In this document: in pieces, positions 1 to 7,959 of the stretch | How positions within the stretch are numbered: position 1 is the stretch's first letter | Layout: each line of letters starts with the position of its first letter | Source: Collinsella sp. | GTDB taxonomy: Bacteria > Actinomycetota > Coriobacteriia > Coriobacteriales > Coriobacteriaceae | Direction: 5' to 3' | DNA: 47,898 nt | NCBI GenBank assembly: GCA_019419585.1 | Contig: DXZQ01000018.1 | Coordinates: 1-47,898 of the forward strand | Translations under genes and position numbers: made by a program | Notes under the pieces: generated by a model | Seen by the model: only the letters and a program-made list of their open reading frames with translations | The model's database searches: none | Told to the model about the DNA's origin: nothing

Positions 1-15
1 GTGTATAAGAGACAG
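1..15. other. Tn5/Nextera mosaic-end remnant (library adapter)
   Basis: The first 15 bases, GTGTATAAGAGACAG, are identical to the 3' 15 bases of the 19-bp Tn5 mosaic end used in tagmentation libraries. It stops exactly where native-looking sequence begins. This is best read as untrimmed adapter at a contig end, not a chromosomal transposon. Confidence 0.93.
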
Positions 16-42
16 TCCCCATATTATTGATGACGTCGACAG

Positions 43-59
43 GCGGGGTGGTTCCCCGC
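43..59 (+). promoter_or_regulatory. small hairpin in the mraZ leader
   Basis: GCGGGG (43-48) pairs perfectly with CCCCGC (54-59) around a 5-nt loop, about 36 bases before the mraZ start. No T-run follows. It could be a leader structure or the end of a terminator from a gene lost at the contig edge. I see no clear TGGG-repeat operator of the kind MraZ binds, but most of the promoter region is missing. Confidence 0.3.
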
Positions 60-95
60 GTACGTGCCATCTGAGTAACCGAGGGGAGGGCGCAC

Positions 96-530
96 ATGGG
101 AATGACTGGTGCATACGAGCGCAATCTCGATGCAAAAGGTCGTCTGTCCCTGCCTGCACCCCTTCGCGAGGAGCTTGGAGAGCACGTTCGCGTGTTCAAA
201 GCCCTGGATGTCGATGCTCTGTACGTGTTCTCTGCCGAGGCCTTCGATAAGTGGGTCGAAGGACTCTTCGCGGGTCGTGAGGACCACGAGGGTTTTAACC
301 CGCGTGACATTAACGACCAGAAGCTCATGAGGGCGATCAACAAGCGCACCACGTCGATGGATGTGGACAGCGCCGGTCGTATCGGTCTTTCCGAGTCTCT
401 CCGCAAGCAGGCGAATCTCGACCGCGAGGTCACGGTTGTGGGCAACTACGACCACCTTGAGGTTTGGGATCGCGCCGCGGCCGATGAGGACGATGACGAT
501 GAGGCCCTGCTGGACCTCTTCTTCTCGTAA
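96..530 (+). CDS. mraZ: transcriptional regulator MraZ
   Basis: A 144-residue protein, the usual MraZ length, at the head of the division and cell-wall cluster. MraZ is a DNA-binding protein of the AbrB-like double-barrel type that forms ring oligomers and represses its own dcw operon in other bacteria. The first half carries the family pattern NLDAKGRLSLPAPLR (about residues 10-24) and a second related copy lies near residues 90-110 (SAGRIGLSESLRKQA), the two tandem SpoVT-AbrB-like repeats. The C-terminus is strongly acidic. The ATG at 96 follows a GGGGAGGG ribosome site (83-90); an ATG two codons later is possible. rsmH follows after 20 bases. Identification is firm; the autoregulatory site is not visible because the contig starts just upstream. 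Confidence 0.95.
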   Translation: MGMTGAYERNLDAKGRLSLPAPLREELGEHVRVFKALDVDALYVFSAEAFDKWVEGLFAGREDHEGFNPRDINDQKLMRAINKRTTSMDVDSAGRIGLSESLRKQANLDREVTVVGNYDHLEVWDRAAADEDDDDEALLDLFFS

Positions 531-550
531 GGGCAAGGCACGGGTAACGG

Positions 551-1516
551 ATGGAGCGTGGGATCTTGACACAAGAATATCGGCATGAACCTGTCATGCT
601 CGGCGAAGTGCTTGAGTCGCTGCAGCTAAAGAGCGGCTCCGTTGTCTGCGATTGCACCCTTGGCGGTGCCGGCCATTCGGTAAAGATGGCCGCACAGGTG
701 GGGGAGACGGGCCTTTTGCTCGGCGTCGATCAGGACGACATGGCCCTCGAGGCCGCTGGCGCCCGTCTGGACCGCGAGGTTCCCGGCGTTCCGCACCAGC
801 TGCTGAAGGGCAACTTCGGCGACTTGGACGAGCTGCTTTGCTCGGCCGAGGTGCCCGGGGTCGATGGCTTCCTGTTCGATTTGGGCGTTTCGTCACCGCA
901 ACTCGATATCCCTGGCAGGGGCTTTTCGTATAACGAGGACGCCCCATTGGACATGCGGATGGATCCGGGCAATAACACCTTAAACGCAGCTGAGGTCATC
1001 AACACCTATAACGAACACGACCTCGCCCGGATTCTACGCGTCTACGGCGAAGAGAAGTTCGCCTCGCAGATCGCGCGCGAGATCGTGCGCCGCCGCGAGC
1101 AAGAACCGATCGAAACCACCGGCCAATTTGTCGAGATCATCAAGGCGGGTATCCCAGCTGCCGCTCGTCGGCATGGTGGACACCCGGCCAAGAAAAGTTT
1201 CCAGGCCATTCGCATCGAGGTCAATCACGAGCTCGATGTGCTCGAACGAGGGCTTGATGCCGCCACCAGGTGGCTCAACCCGGGCGGACGTATCTGCGTC
1301 ATTTCGTATCACTCGCTCGAGGACCGTATCGTAAAGAACCACTTTAAGGAGATGAGCCAGGGGTGCACGTGTCCGCCGGAGATTCCGGTGTGCGTGTGCG
1401 GCAACGTGCCGATACTCAAGGTCATCACCCGCAAACCCCTGGTTGCCCAGCCTGATGAGGTTGAGCGCAACCCTCGGGCGAGATCAGCCAAAATCCGCGT
1501 GGCGCAGCGTCTGTAG
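551..1516 (+). CDS. rsmH: 16S rRNA (cytosine-1402 N4)-methyltransferase RsmH
   Basis: RsmH (MraW) uses S-adenosylmethionine to methylate N4 of C1402 in the ribosomal P site. The 321-residue length fits. Visible family features are HEPVML near the N-terminus, the SAM-binding segment CDCTLGGAGHS (about residues 34-44), the LGVSSPQLD motif (about 111-119), and the C-terminal stretch with ISYHSLEDR. The start at ATG 551 is uncertain: an in-frame TTG at 566 has GGAG (553-556) at a more suitable distance and would shorten the protein by five residues. It lies 20 bases after mraZ and is the standard second gene of dcw clusters. Confidence 0.95.
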   Translation: MERGILTQEYRHEPVMLGEVLESLQLKSGSVVCDCTLGGAGHSVKMAAQVGETGLLLGVDQDDMALEAAGARLDREVPGVPHQLLKGNFGDLDELLCSAEVPGVDGFLFDLGVSSPQLDIPGRGFSYNEDAPLDMRMDPGNNTLNAAEVINTYNEHDLARILRVYGEEKFASQIAREIVRRREQEPIETTGQFVEIIKAGIPAAARRHGGHPAKKSFQAIRIEVNHELDVLERGLDAATRWLNPGGRICVISYHSLEDRIVKNHFKEMSQGCTCPPEIPVCVCGNVPILKVITRKPLVAQPDEVERNPRARSAKIRVAQRL

Positions 1517-1606
1517 GCGCGACCGCGCGATATTGGACCTCCCGCTCGCACCATAAACGAAGCTTAAACACACTACCAACGTACTCGGGATGGGAGGCGG
1601 CATATC

Positions 1607-2077
1607 ATGGGCTACAACACTTCAAACGCAGCACTCGCCTATGATATGAACGCCATGCCCGCCTATCGTGAGACGCCGCAGGCCCCCGTTGCTCCCCGTG
1701 AGCAGCGCACGCCGCGCTTTGATGTCTACACGGGCGCGGGCCGTCAGGCAAACCAGGCGGTAAGCCCGGTTTTCATGAGCGTTCTTAAAACGTTTTGCAT
1801 CATTGCGGCTATCTTCATGACGATCGGCGTCGCCCGCGTGGCGCTCGCCGGCGTTACGGCCCAGGTGCTCAACAGCAACGCCGAGCTTACCAACACGCTC
1901 GAAAAGGCGACCGATGAGAGCTCCGACCTGGAGGTCATGCATTCGGTCTATGGCGCCGACACGCGTATTCGCGACCTTGCGGGCGCTTATGGCATGGTGG
2001 AGCCCAGCGAGAGCGTTACACTTGACTTTTCGCAGGATGCAGCCGCGGGCGCCAACGCGACCGCGACCGCTCAGTAG
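1607..2077 (+). CDS. ftsL: FtsL-like division protein
   Basis: A 156-residue bitopic membrane protein placed exactly where ftsL sits, between rsmH and the division PBP. A cytoplasmic N-terminus of about 55 residues is followed by one membrane segment (about 57-83, SVLKTFCIIAAIFMTIGVAR) and an outside part with coiled-coil-like heptads (QVLNSNAELTNTLEKATDES) and a short region with the 'GM.EPSE' pattern often seen at the end of FtsL. FtsL forms a complex with FtsB/DivIC and FtsQ that activates septal synthesis. FtsL proteins diverge strongly, so the call rests mainly on topology and position. GGGAGG (1592-1597) precedes the ATG. The stop is 17 bases before the PBP start. Confidence 0.8.
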   Translation: MGYNTSNAALAYDMNAMPAYRETPQAPVAPREQRTPRFDVYTGAGRQANQAVSPVFMSVLKTFCIIAAIFMTIGVARVALAGVTAQVLNSNAELTNTLEKATDESSDLEVMHSVYGADTRIRDLAGAYGMVEPSESVTLDFSQDAAAGANATATAQ

Positions 2078-2094
2078 CAAGACGGTAGCTGAGT

Positions 2095-3960
2095 ATGACA
2101 AATGACTATCGCCGCGGTTCCGATGGGGGCCGCGGTTCTGGACGTCCCTCGTCGCGGGGACGTTCTGGTTATCAAGGAACGGGTCGGCAATCTTACAACG
2201 CCGGGCAGTCCCGTGGCAACGACCCGGCGTCGCGACTTCGCGGCTCGGGCGGCCCTCAAGTGCATAACACTAGGTCGCGCAAGAGTTCGTCGACCGAATG
2301 GCTCACAGGCACGCCGCTGCCTCGCCGCAAAGCCGTCATGGGATTCATTGGGCTTGGCTTGGGCTTGGGCGTCTTTCGCCTTGCCGACTATCAAATTGTC
2401 GAAGCCGATAAACTGCGCGAGCGTGCCGATGCGCGTCGCCTGCTTGCGCAGACCCTCTATGCCAAACGTGGCACCATCTACGACCGCAACGGTAACGTGC
2501 TGGCGTCGTCGGTCGAATGTCGCAACATCGCTGTGAACCCGCAGCTTGTCGAGGATGTTGACAAGACGGTGTCGGCGCTGGTCAAGGCAACTGGAATCGA
2601 TAAAAAGACCTGCCGCAAGCTCGTTGAGTCCGATGGAACCTGGGTGTATATCAAGCGCCAGGTGGACGAAGACGATGCTGTGGCGCTGGAGAAGAAGAAC
2701 CTGCCCGGCGTGCTTTTTGAGCAGGCCATGAAGCGCGTATATCCATACGGCAGTCTGGCATCGCAGGTGCTGGGTGTAGTGAATGTAGACAACGACGGCT
2801 TGACTGGTCTCGAAAAGCAATACAACAAGCTTCTAACCGGCACGAACGGTTCTCTTGTACGCGAGCGCGCGAGGGACGGCAGCTATATCGCGGGCGGTGC
2901 CTATAAAAAGGTGGCTGCGGTCGACGGCGTTGATATCGTGACGACGCTCGATGTCAATATCCAGCGTGCGGCCGAGGATGCCCTAGCAGAGGCTGTCGAG
3001 AAGACAAAGGCCAAGAACGGCTCGGCTTTGGTCACCGACCCCACGACCGGTGAAATTCTCGCCGCCTGCTCGTATCCGACCTACGACCAGACCGATCTGG
3101 AAAACGCCAAGACCGAGGATATGAACCTGCGCCTGGTCACCGACGCCTACGAGCCCGGCTCGGTCTTTAAGACACTCGTGGCGGGCGCCGGCTTCGACTT
3201 GGGCGTCGTGCGATCGAGCACGTCGTTTGAGGTGCCGGCGAGCATCAAGGTGGGCGACGATACCGTCACCGATGCCGACAAGCGCGACTATGCCATGACC
3301 ATGGATGTGCGCGAGATGATGCGCCGTTCGTCCAACGTGGGCTTTGTCCTGGTGGGGCGCAAGATCGGTGCCGATGACTTTGCCGCCTATGTGGACAAGT
3401 GGGGCATCGGTCACAGCTCGGGTGTCGATTTTCCGGGCGAGAGCCTGGGCATCGTCAAGGAGCGTGACCAGTATGACGGCGCCACGCTGGGCTCGATGAG
3501 CTTTGGACAGGCGCTGTCTGTCTCGCCGATTGAGATCGCACGTGCCGTGGGCGGCATCGCCAACGGCGGCGTGATGATGACCCCGCACTTCTATAAGTCC
3601 AGCAAAGGCGACGAGAAGGACTGGGGCGAAGGTGAGCGCGCGATTTCGGAGGATGCCGCATCGCAGGTGACATCGTGCATGCAGACGGTCGTGTCCGAGG
3701 GAACGGGCGTTGGCGGCGCGGTTGACGGCTATGACGTGGCGGGTAAGACCGGTACGGCCGAACGTGCCGACGAGAACGGCGGCTACCTCAAGGAGAACTA
3801 CATGTCGTCCTTTATGGGCTTTGCGCCGGCACAATCACCCAAGGTGCTGTGCTATATCACGCTCGACGGAACGCCGAGCGGCTCAGATGCCGCTGCGGTG
3901 CCGTTCCAGTCCATTATGGCCAACGCGCTCGACGTGCTGGGCATCCCGCGCACGAAGTAG
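2095..3960 (+). CDS. ftsI: septal peptidoglycan transpeptidase (FtsI/PBP2-type class B PBP)
   Basis: A 621-residue class B penicillin-binding protein that cross-links peptidoglycan at the septum. Layout: a disordered Gly/Arg/Ser-rich cytoplasmic tail (about 1-75), one membrane anchor (about 81-98), a dimerisation domain beginning with AKRGTIYDRNG (about 123-143), and a transpeptidase domain with all three active-site motifs: SVFK (356-359, nucleophile Ser356), SSN (412-414) and KTG (551-553). No PASTA domains are present after the KTG motif. The start ATG at 2095 has only a weak upstream purine tract. The next gene is murF; no murE lies between them, although murE is common at this place. Confidence 0.93.
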   Translation: MTNDYRRGSDGGRGSGRPSSRGRSGYQGTGRQSYNAGQSRGNDPASRLRGSGGPQVHNTRSRKSSSTEWLTGTPLPRRKAVMGFIGLGLGLGVFRLADYQIVEADKLRERADARRLLAQTLYAKRGTIYDRNGNVLASSVECRNIAVNPQLVEDVDKTVSALVKATGIDKKTCRKLVESDGTWVYIKRQVDEDDAVALEKKNLPGVLFEQAMKRVYPYGSLASQVLGVVNVDNDGLTGLEKQYNKLLTGTNGSLVRERARDGSYIAGGAYKKVAAVDGVDIVTTLDVNIQRAAEDALAEAVEKTKAKNGSALVTDPTTGEILAACSYPTYDQTDLENAKTEDMNLRLVTDAYEPGSVFKTLVAGAGFDLGVVRSSTSFEVPASIKVGDDTVTDADKRDYAMTMDVREMMRRSSNVGFVLVGRKIGADDFAAYVDKWGIGHSSGVDFPGESLGIVKERDQYDGATLGSMSFGQALSVSPIEIARAVGGIANGGVMMTPHFYKSSKGDEKDWGEGERAISEDAASQVTSCMQTVVSEGTGVGGAVDGYDVAGKTGTAERADENGGYLKENYMSSFMGFAPAQSPKVLCYITLDGTPSGSDAAAVPFQSIMANALDVLGIPRTK

Positions 3961-4044
3961 GGGGTTACAATCTTTGGGGCGTGGTTTGTTGTCCCATATG
4001 AGGGGTGTTCACATGCCCTGCACCACGCATGCGCGGCGCTGGGA

Positions 4045-4050
4045 TACAAT
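4045..4050 (+). promoter_or_regulatory. possible -10 element upstream of murF
   Basis: The 127-bp gap between the PBP gene and murF is the largest in the first part of the cluster and contains TACAAT (4045-4050), a good -10 hexamer, about 38 bases before the murF ATG. No -35 hexamer at 16-18 bp is convincing. An internal promoter is plausible but weakly supported. Confidence 0.3.
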
Positions 4051-4087
4051 ACGCCGATAGCATTATTAGGTTTACAGGGGAGCTGCA

Positions 4088-5512
4088 ATGATAGAGATCG
4101 CCGTCAACAACCTCGCGGCCGCAACAGGGGCCCGAACCGTGACGGGAGAAGTCGATCGGGTATGCCGCGGGTGCGTTATCGATTCGCGCCAGGTCGAGGA
4201 GGGGACGATTTTCGTCGCCTTTCCCGGTGAAAACGTCGACGGCAATGATTTTGCTTCCCGTGCCGTCCAGTCGGGTGCCGGCGCCGTCGTGATGACGCGT
4301 GAGCCCGAGGCCGAGCTGGTCTCGCTGGCGCAGGACAAGGGCTGCGCCATCCTGCTGACCGATGATCCCGAGGAGTTTCTGCTGCGTTTAGCGCACGCGT
4401 ATCGCCTGGAGCTTGGCTGCCTGGTCGTTGGCATTACCGGTTCCATCGGCAAGACGACGACCAAGGACGTGCTCGCCGCTGTTCTCGCCAAGCGCTATCG
4501 TGTCTGGGCCACCAAGGGCAATTTTAATAACCTGATCGGCATGCCGCTCACGGTGCTTTCCGCCCCAGCCGATACCGAGGTCCTGGTGCTCGAGATGGGC
4601 ATGAACCATTTCCACGAGATTGAGCGCCTGTCCCAGTCTGCCAACCCCAATCTTGCCATCGTGAGCAAGATCGGAACCTCCCACATCGGTATCCTGGGCA
4701 GTCGCGAGAACATCGCCCGCGCTAAGGCCGAGATTGTCCAGGGTATGTGCGCCGCCGGCGACTTCTTGCCGCTGCTGGTTTTGGGCGGCGAGGACGACTT
4801 TACGCCGTTCATTCGCGATACGTTCGCCCAGCCTGCTGGTATCGACGTGATGCTGGCCGGCGTCTCGGACGATGATGAGGTCCGCGCCCGCGACGTTCGA
4901 GTTGATGACGAGGGCCGTCCGGTCTTTACGCTCGATTTTGGTCAGGGCGAGACAATCGATACCATGCTTGCCATCCCCGGCGTGCAGTCCGTCCCAAATG
5001 CCGTTAAGGCCGCCGCGGTTGCCTATCGCCTGGGCGTGACGCCCGAGCAGATCGATGCTGCCTTTAGAGGCCTCACGATCACCGGTCATCGCCAGGAGAT
5101 CAAACGCGCCAAGAGCGGTGCCCGCATCATTGACGATTCCTATAACGCCAGCGCCGAATCCATGGCTGCTGGCCTCGATCTACTGTGTTCGCTTTCCTGC
5201 ACGGGGTCTCGCATGGCGATCTTGGGCGAGATGGGCGAGATGGGCGATGAGGCCCCTCGCATGCATGAACTCGTGGGCGCCTATGCCGCCGCCAAGAAGC
5301 TCGACATGCTGGCGTGCGTGGGTGGTGAGCTGGCCCAGCTTATGGCCGATGCCGCGCGCATGATGGGCATGGACGAGGACCGCATCCAGGTGTTCTCCGA
5401 TTATCAGCAGGTGCTCGACCGCATGGGCGGCGCGCTTGAAAAACATGATGTTGTACTGGTCAAGGGTTCCCGCTTTGTTGAGCTCGACCGCTTTGTGGAA
5501 GGTGTGTGCTAG
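4088..5512 (+). CDS. murF: UDP-MurNAc-tripeptide--D-alanyl-D-alanine ligase MurF
   Basis: MurF adds D-Ala-D-Ala to UDP-MurNAc-tripeptide in the cytoplasm, using ATP. The 474-residue protein has the three Mur-ligase domains: an N-terminal substrate domain with the family motif IDSRQVEEGTIFVAF (about 35-49), the central ATPase domain with P-loop GITGSIGKTTTKD (about 117-129) and an LEMGMNHFHEIE segment, and a C-terminal domain starting near HRQEIK with IDDSYNASAESM, the MurF hallmark that separates it from MurE. GGGGAG lies just before the ATG. mraY starts three bases after the stop, so the two are co-transcribed. Confidence 0.95.
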   Translation: MIEIAVNNLAAATGARTVTGEVDRVCRGCVIDSRQVEEGTIFVAFPGENVDGNDFASRAVQSGAGAVVMTREPEAELVSLAQDKGCAILLTDDPEEFLLRLAHAYRLELGCLVVGITGSIGKTTTKDVLAAVLAKRYRVWATKGNFNNLIGMPLTVLSAPADTEVLVLEMGMNHFHEIERLSQSANPNLAIVSKIGTSHIGILGSRENIARAKAEIVQGMCAAGDFLPLLVLGGEDDFTPFIRDTFAQPAGIDVMLAGVSDDDEVRARDVRVDDEGRPVFTLDFGQGETIDTMLAIPGVQSVPNAVKAAAVAYRLGVTPEQIDAAFRGLTITGHRQEIKRAKSGARIIDDSYNASAESMAAGLDLLCSLSCTGSRMAILGEMGEMGDEAPRMHELVGAYAAAKKLDMLACVGGELAQLMADAARMMGMDEDRIQVFSDYQQVLDRMGGALEKHDVVLVKGSRFVELDRFVEGVC

Positions 5513-5515
5513 CCC

Positions 5516-6535
5516 ATGTTCGGCAATCCCTCGTATCCAACGTATCAGGCTTTTTTGGGGCTTGGCATCGCCGCTGCCATTGCGCTGCTGCTCATGCCGT
5601 GGTGGATCAAGCTACTCAAGGTCGAGGGTATCGGCCAGCAGGTTCGTGCCGACGGCCCCAAGCGTCATTTGGTTAAGCAGGGAACGCCCACCATGGGTGG
5701 CGTTGTCATCCTCGTCGCGATCTCGCTGACCTGCCTGCTGATGGGCAAGCTCACCACCGAGCTCGTGCTCGTGCTCCTCGCCACGCTGGCGACCGGCGTG
5801 CTGGGCCTGATCGACGACCTGACCTCCGTTACGCATGGGCGCTCGCTCGGTCTGACGCCTCATGCCAAGATGATCGGCCTCACCATTATCTGTGTCACCT
5901 TTACGGTACTTGCCGTCAACTGGTGCGGCGTCGCCCCCGAGATTCGTTTTCCCGGCGGCCTGACGATTGACCTTGGTGTTCTTTCGACCACCATCTGCGG
6001 CCTTTCGTTCCCGTGGCTCTACATTGTCTTTTGCTGGCTGATGATCGCCGGCCTTTCTAATGCCGTGAACCTGACCGATGGCCTTGACGGTCTTGCTGGC
6101 GGCACCTCCATGATCGCCATGCTCGCCATGGCTGCCATGGCGTTTTTGCACGGAGACGTGAACCTGTCCATCTTCTGCACCGCGTGTGCCGGTGCCTGCT
6201 TGGGCTTTCTGTGGTTCAACTGCTATCCGGCGAGCATCTTTATGGGCGATACCGGCTCGCTTGCCCTGGGCGCCGCGTTTGCCTGCACGTCCATCATGAC
6301 CAACACCGAGGTCGTCTCCCTCATCATCGGCGGCCTGTTTATCGTTGAGACCCTGTCGGTCATGATTCAGGTTGTCTACTTCCACTTTACGCACAAGCGT
6401 GTCTTCCTTATGGCGCCCATCCATCATCATTTCGAAAAGAAGGGCTGGGCCGAGACCAAGGTCGTCATCCGTTTTTGGATTATCGCTGCGGCCTTTGGTG
6501 CCGTTGGCCTTGCTTTGTTCTTCCAGTTGGGATAG
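5516..6535 (+). CDS. mraY: phospho-MurNAc-pentapeptide translocase MraY
   Basis: MraY moves phospho-MurNAc-pentapeptide onto undecaprenyl phosphate, giving lipid I, in the membrane. The 339-residue protein is a chain of about ten hydrophobic segments. Diagnostic motifs are present: TPTMGG near residue 60, LIDDLT (about 101-106), the NLTDGLDGLAGG loop holding catalytic Asp residues, GDTGSLALG, and the HHHFEKKGW box near residue 303 that is specific to MraY among the polyprenyl-phosphate transferases. The ATG lies three bases after the murF stop. Its product is the substrate of MurG, encoded farther down. Confidence 0.96.
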   Translation: MFGNPSYPTYQAFLGLGIAAAIALLLMPWWIKLLKVEGIGQQVRADGPKRHLVKQGTPTMGGVVILVAISLTCLLMGKLTTELVLVLLATLATGVLGLIDDLTSVTHGRSLGLTPHAKMIGLTIICVTFTVLAVNWCGVAPEIRFPGGLTIDLGVLSTTICGLSFPWLYIVFCWLMIAGLSNAVNLTDGLDGLAGGTSMIAMLAMAAMAFLHGDVNLSIFCTACAGACLGFLWFNCYPASIFMGDTGSLALGAAFACTSIMTNTEVVSLIIGGLFIVETLSVMIQVVYFHFTHKRVFLMAPIHHHFEKKGWAETKVVIRFWIIAAAFGAVGLALFFQLG

Positions 6536-6544
6536 TGGTCTTTC

Positions 6545-7951
6545 ATGCCTCTTGCTGATGTCTTTAGCCTGCTCGTTTTGGGTCAGGGCAAATCCGGTCT
6601 CGATGTCGCCCGCTGGGCGCTGGCACATCCCGAGCGCGTAAGTGCCGTTACCGTGTATGGCGGCGGCACCTCTGAGCCCAATGACGCCACGCGTGCGCTC
6701 GAGGCTGCTGGTGCGTCGTTTGTCTATGGGACCGAACAGGTCGAGGGCGCCTATGACGTATGCGTGACGTGCCCGGGCATCTCGGAGTTCTCGGGCTTCT
6801 TTAAGGCCGGGCGCGAGCATGCCGCCCAGATTATGGGTGAGCCCGAGTTTGCCTATCGCCTGTCGCCCGATAACTGGATTGCCATCACGGGCACCAACGG
6901 CAAAACGACCACCACGTCGCTGACTGATTATCTGCTCAAGGCTGCCGGCGAGGCCAGCGTTGCTGTCGGCAACATCGGCGAGCCGCCGGTCAACGAGATT
7001 GACGGCCGAGCCCACAACGAGTGGTTTGTGGCTGAGCTCTCGAGCTATCAGATTGCTACGACCACCGAGCTCCACCCGCGCGTGGCGGTGCTGCTCAACA
7101 TCACTCCCGACCACTTGGGCTGGCATAAGAGCCATAAGAACTACGCGCTTGCCAAGGTCAAACTGTTTGACAATATGGTCGATGACGATCTGGCGGTTGT
7201 CGACGTCGAAGACGCCGGCATTCACGAGTTCGATGAGTACATCTACACGCCGGGTCGTCGCATCTGCAAGGTCGCTTTTGACGAGCCCGAGGGCGAGGAT
7301 GCCGCCTTTGTGCGCGACGGCAAGATGGTCGTGCGCCTGAAGGGCGTCGAGACCCCGCTCATCGCTGCATCCGAGCTCAAGATCTCGGGCCATCACAATG
7401 TTATCAATGCCCTGTGCGCTGCCACGGCTGCCCTGGCAGTCGGTGCCGATGTTGATGGCGTCTGCCGCGGTCTGGCCTCGTTCCAGCCGCTCGAGCACCG
7501 CGTGGAGCCGTGTGGCGAGATTGACGGCGTGCGCTACGTCAACGATTCCAAGGCGACCAACACCGATGCGGTCGAGAAGGCACTGACGGCATTTCCCGAT
7601 GACGATGTGATCTTGCTGCTCGGCGGCCACGATAAGGGCACGCCGCTCACGGACTTCGCGCGCGTCGTTATGGATAACGTACGCTCGGTCGTCTGCTTTG
7701 GCGATGCACGCGAGCGCTTCACCGCCGCTATGGACGAGGCCGATGTCGATGGCGATGTGGATATCGCCCAGGCGGATGACCTACGCGACGCCGTGGACGT
7801 CGCCCGTTCGCTGTCGAGCCGTGGTGACGTGATCTTACTTTCTCCTGCCTGCTCTTCGTTCGATGAGTTCTCGGGCTATGAGGAGCGCGGCCGCGTGTTT
7901 AAGGACTACGTGGCCCAGCTTGCCGCTGCAGCGAAATCACAAATGGAATAG
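6545..7951 (+). CDS. murD: UDP-MurNAc-L-alanine--D-glutamate ligase MurD
   Basis: MurD adds D-Glu to UDP-MurNAc-L-Ala with ATP. The protein has 468 residues, slightly above the usual 440-450. The N-terminal Rossmann-like domain begins LLVLGQGKSGLDVARW, the central ATPase carries AITGTNGKTTTTS (about residues 115-127), followed by VAELSSYQI and LNITPDHLGWH, and the C-terminal domain includes VRYVNDSKATNTDAVEKAL and LLGGHDKG, both characteristic of MurD. The ribosome site before ATG 6545 is poor, which fits translational coupling to mraY ten bases upstream. ftsW follows after eight bases. Confidence 0.95.
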   Translation: MPLADVFSLLVLGQGKSGLDVARWALAHPERVSAVTVYGGGTSEPNDATRALEAAGASFVYGTEQVEGAYDVCVTCPGISEFSGFFKAGREHAAQIMGEPEFAYRLSPDNWIAITGTNGKTTTTSLTDYLLKAAGEASVAVGNIGEPPVNEIDGRAHNEWFVAELSSYQIATTTELHPRVAVLLNITPDHLGWHKSHKNYALAKVKLFDNMVDDDLAVVDVEDAGIHEFDEYIYTPGRRICKVAFDEPEGEDAAFVRDGKMVVRLKGVETPLIAASELKISGHHNVINALCAATAALAVGADVDGVCRGLASFQPLEHRVEPCGEIDGVRYVNDSKATNTDAVEKALTAFPDDDVILLLGGHDKGTPLTDFARVVMDNVRSVVCFGDARERFTAAMDEADVDGDVDIAQADDLRDAVDVARSLSSRGDVILLSPACSSFDEFSGYEERGRVFKDYVAQLAAAAKSQME

Positions 7952-7959
7952 GGGTTGCG

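Noticed and set aside
5612..7630. A 672-codon minus-strand frame opposite mraY and murD
   Set aside because: Antisense shadow of two certain genes, with no ribosome site and low-complexity composition.
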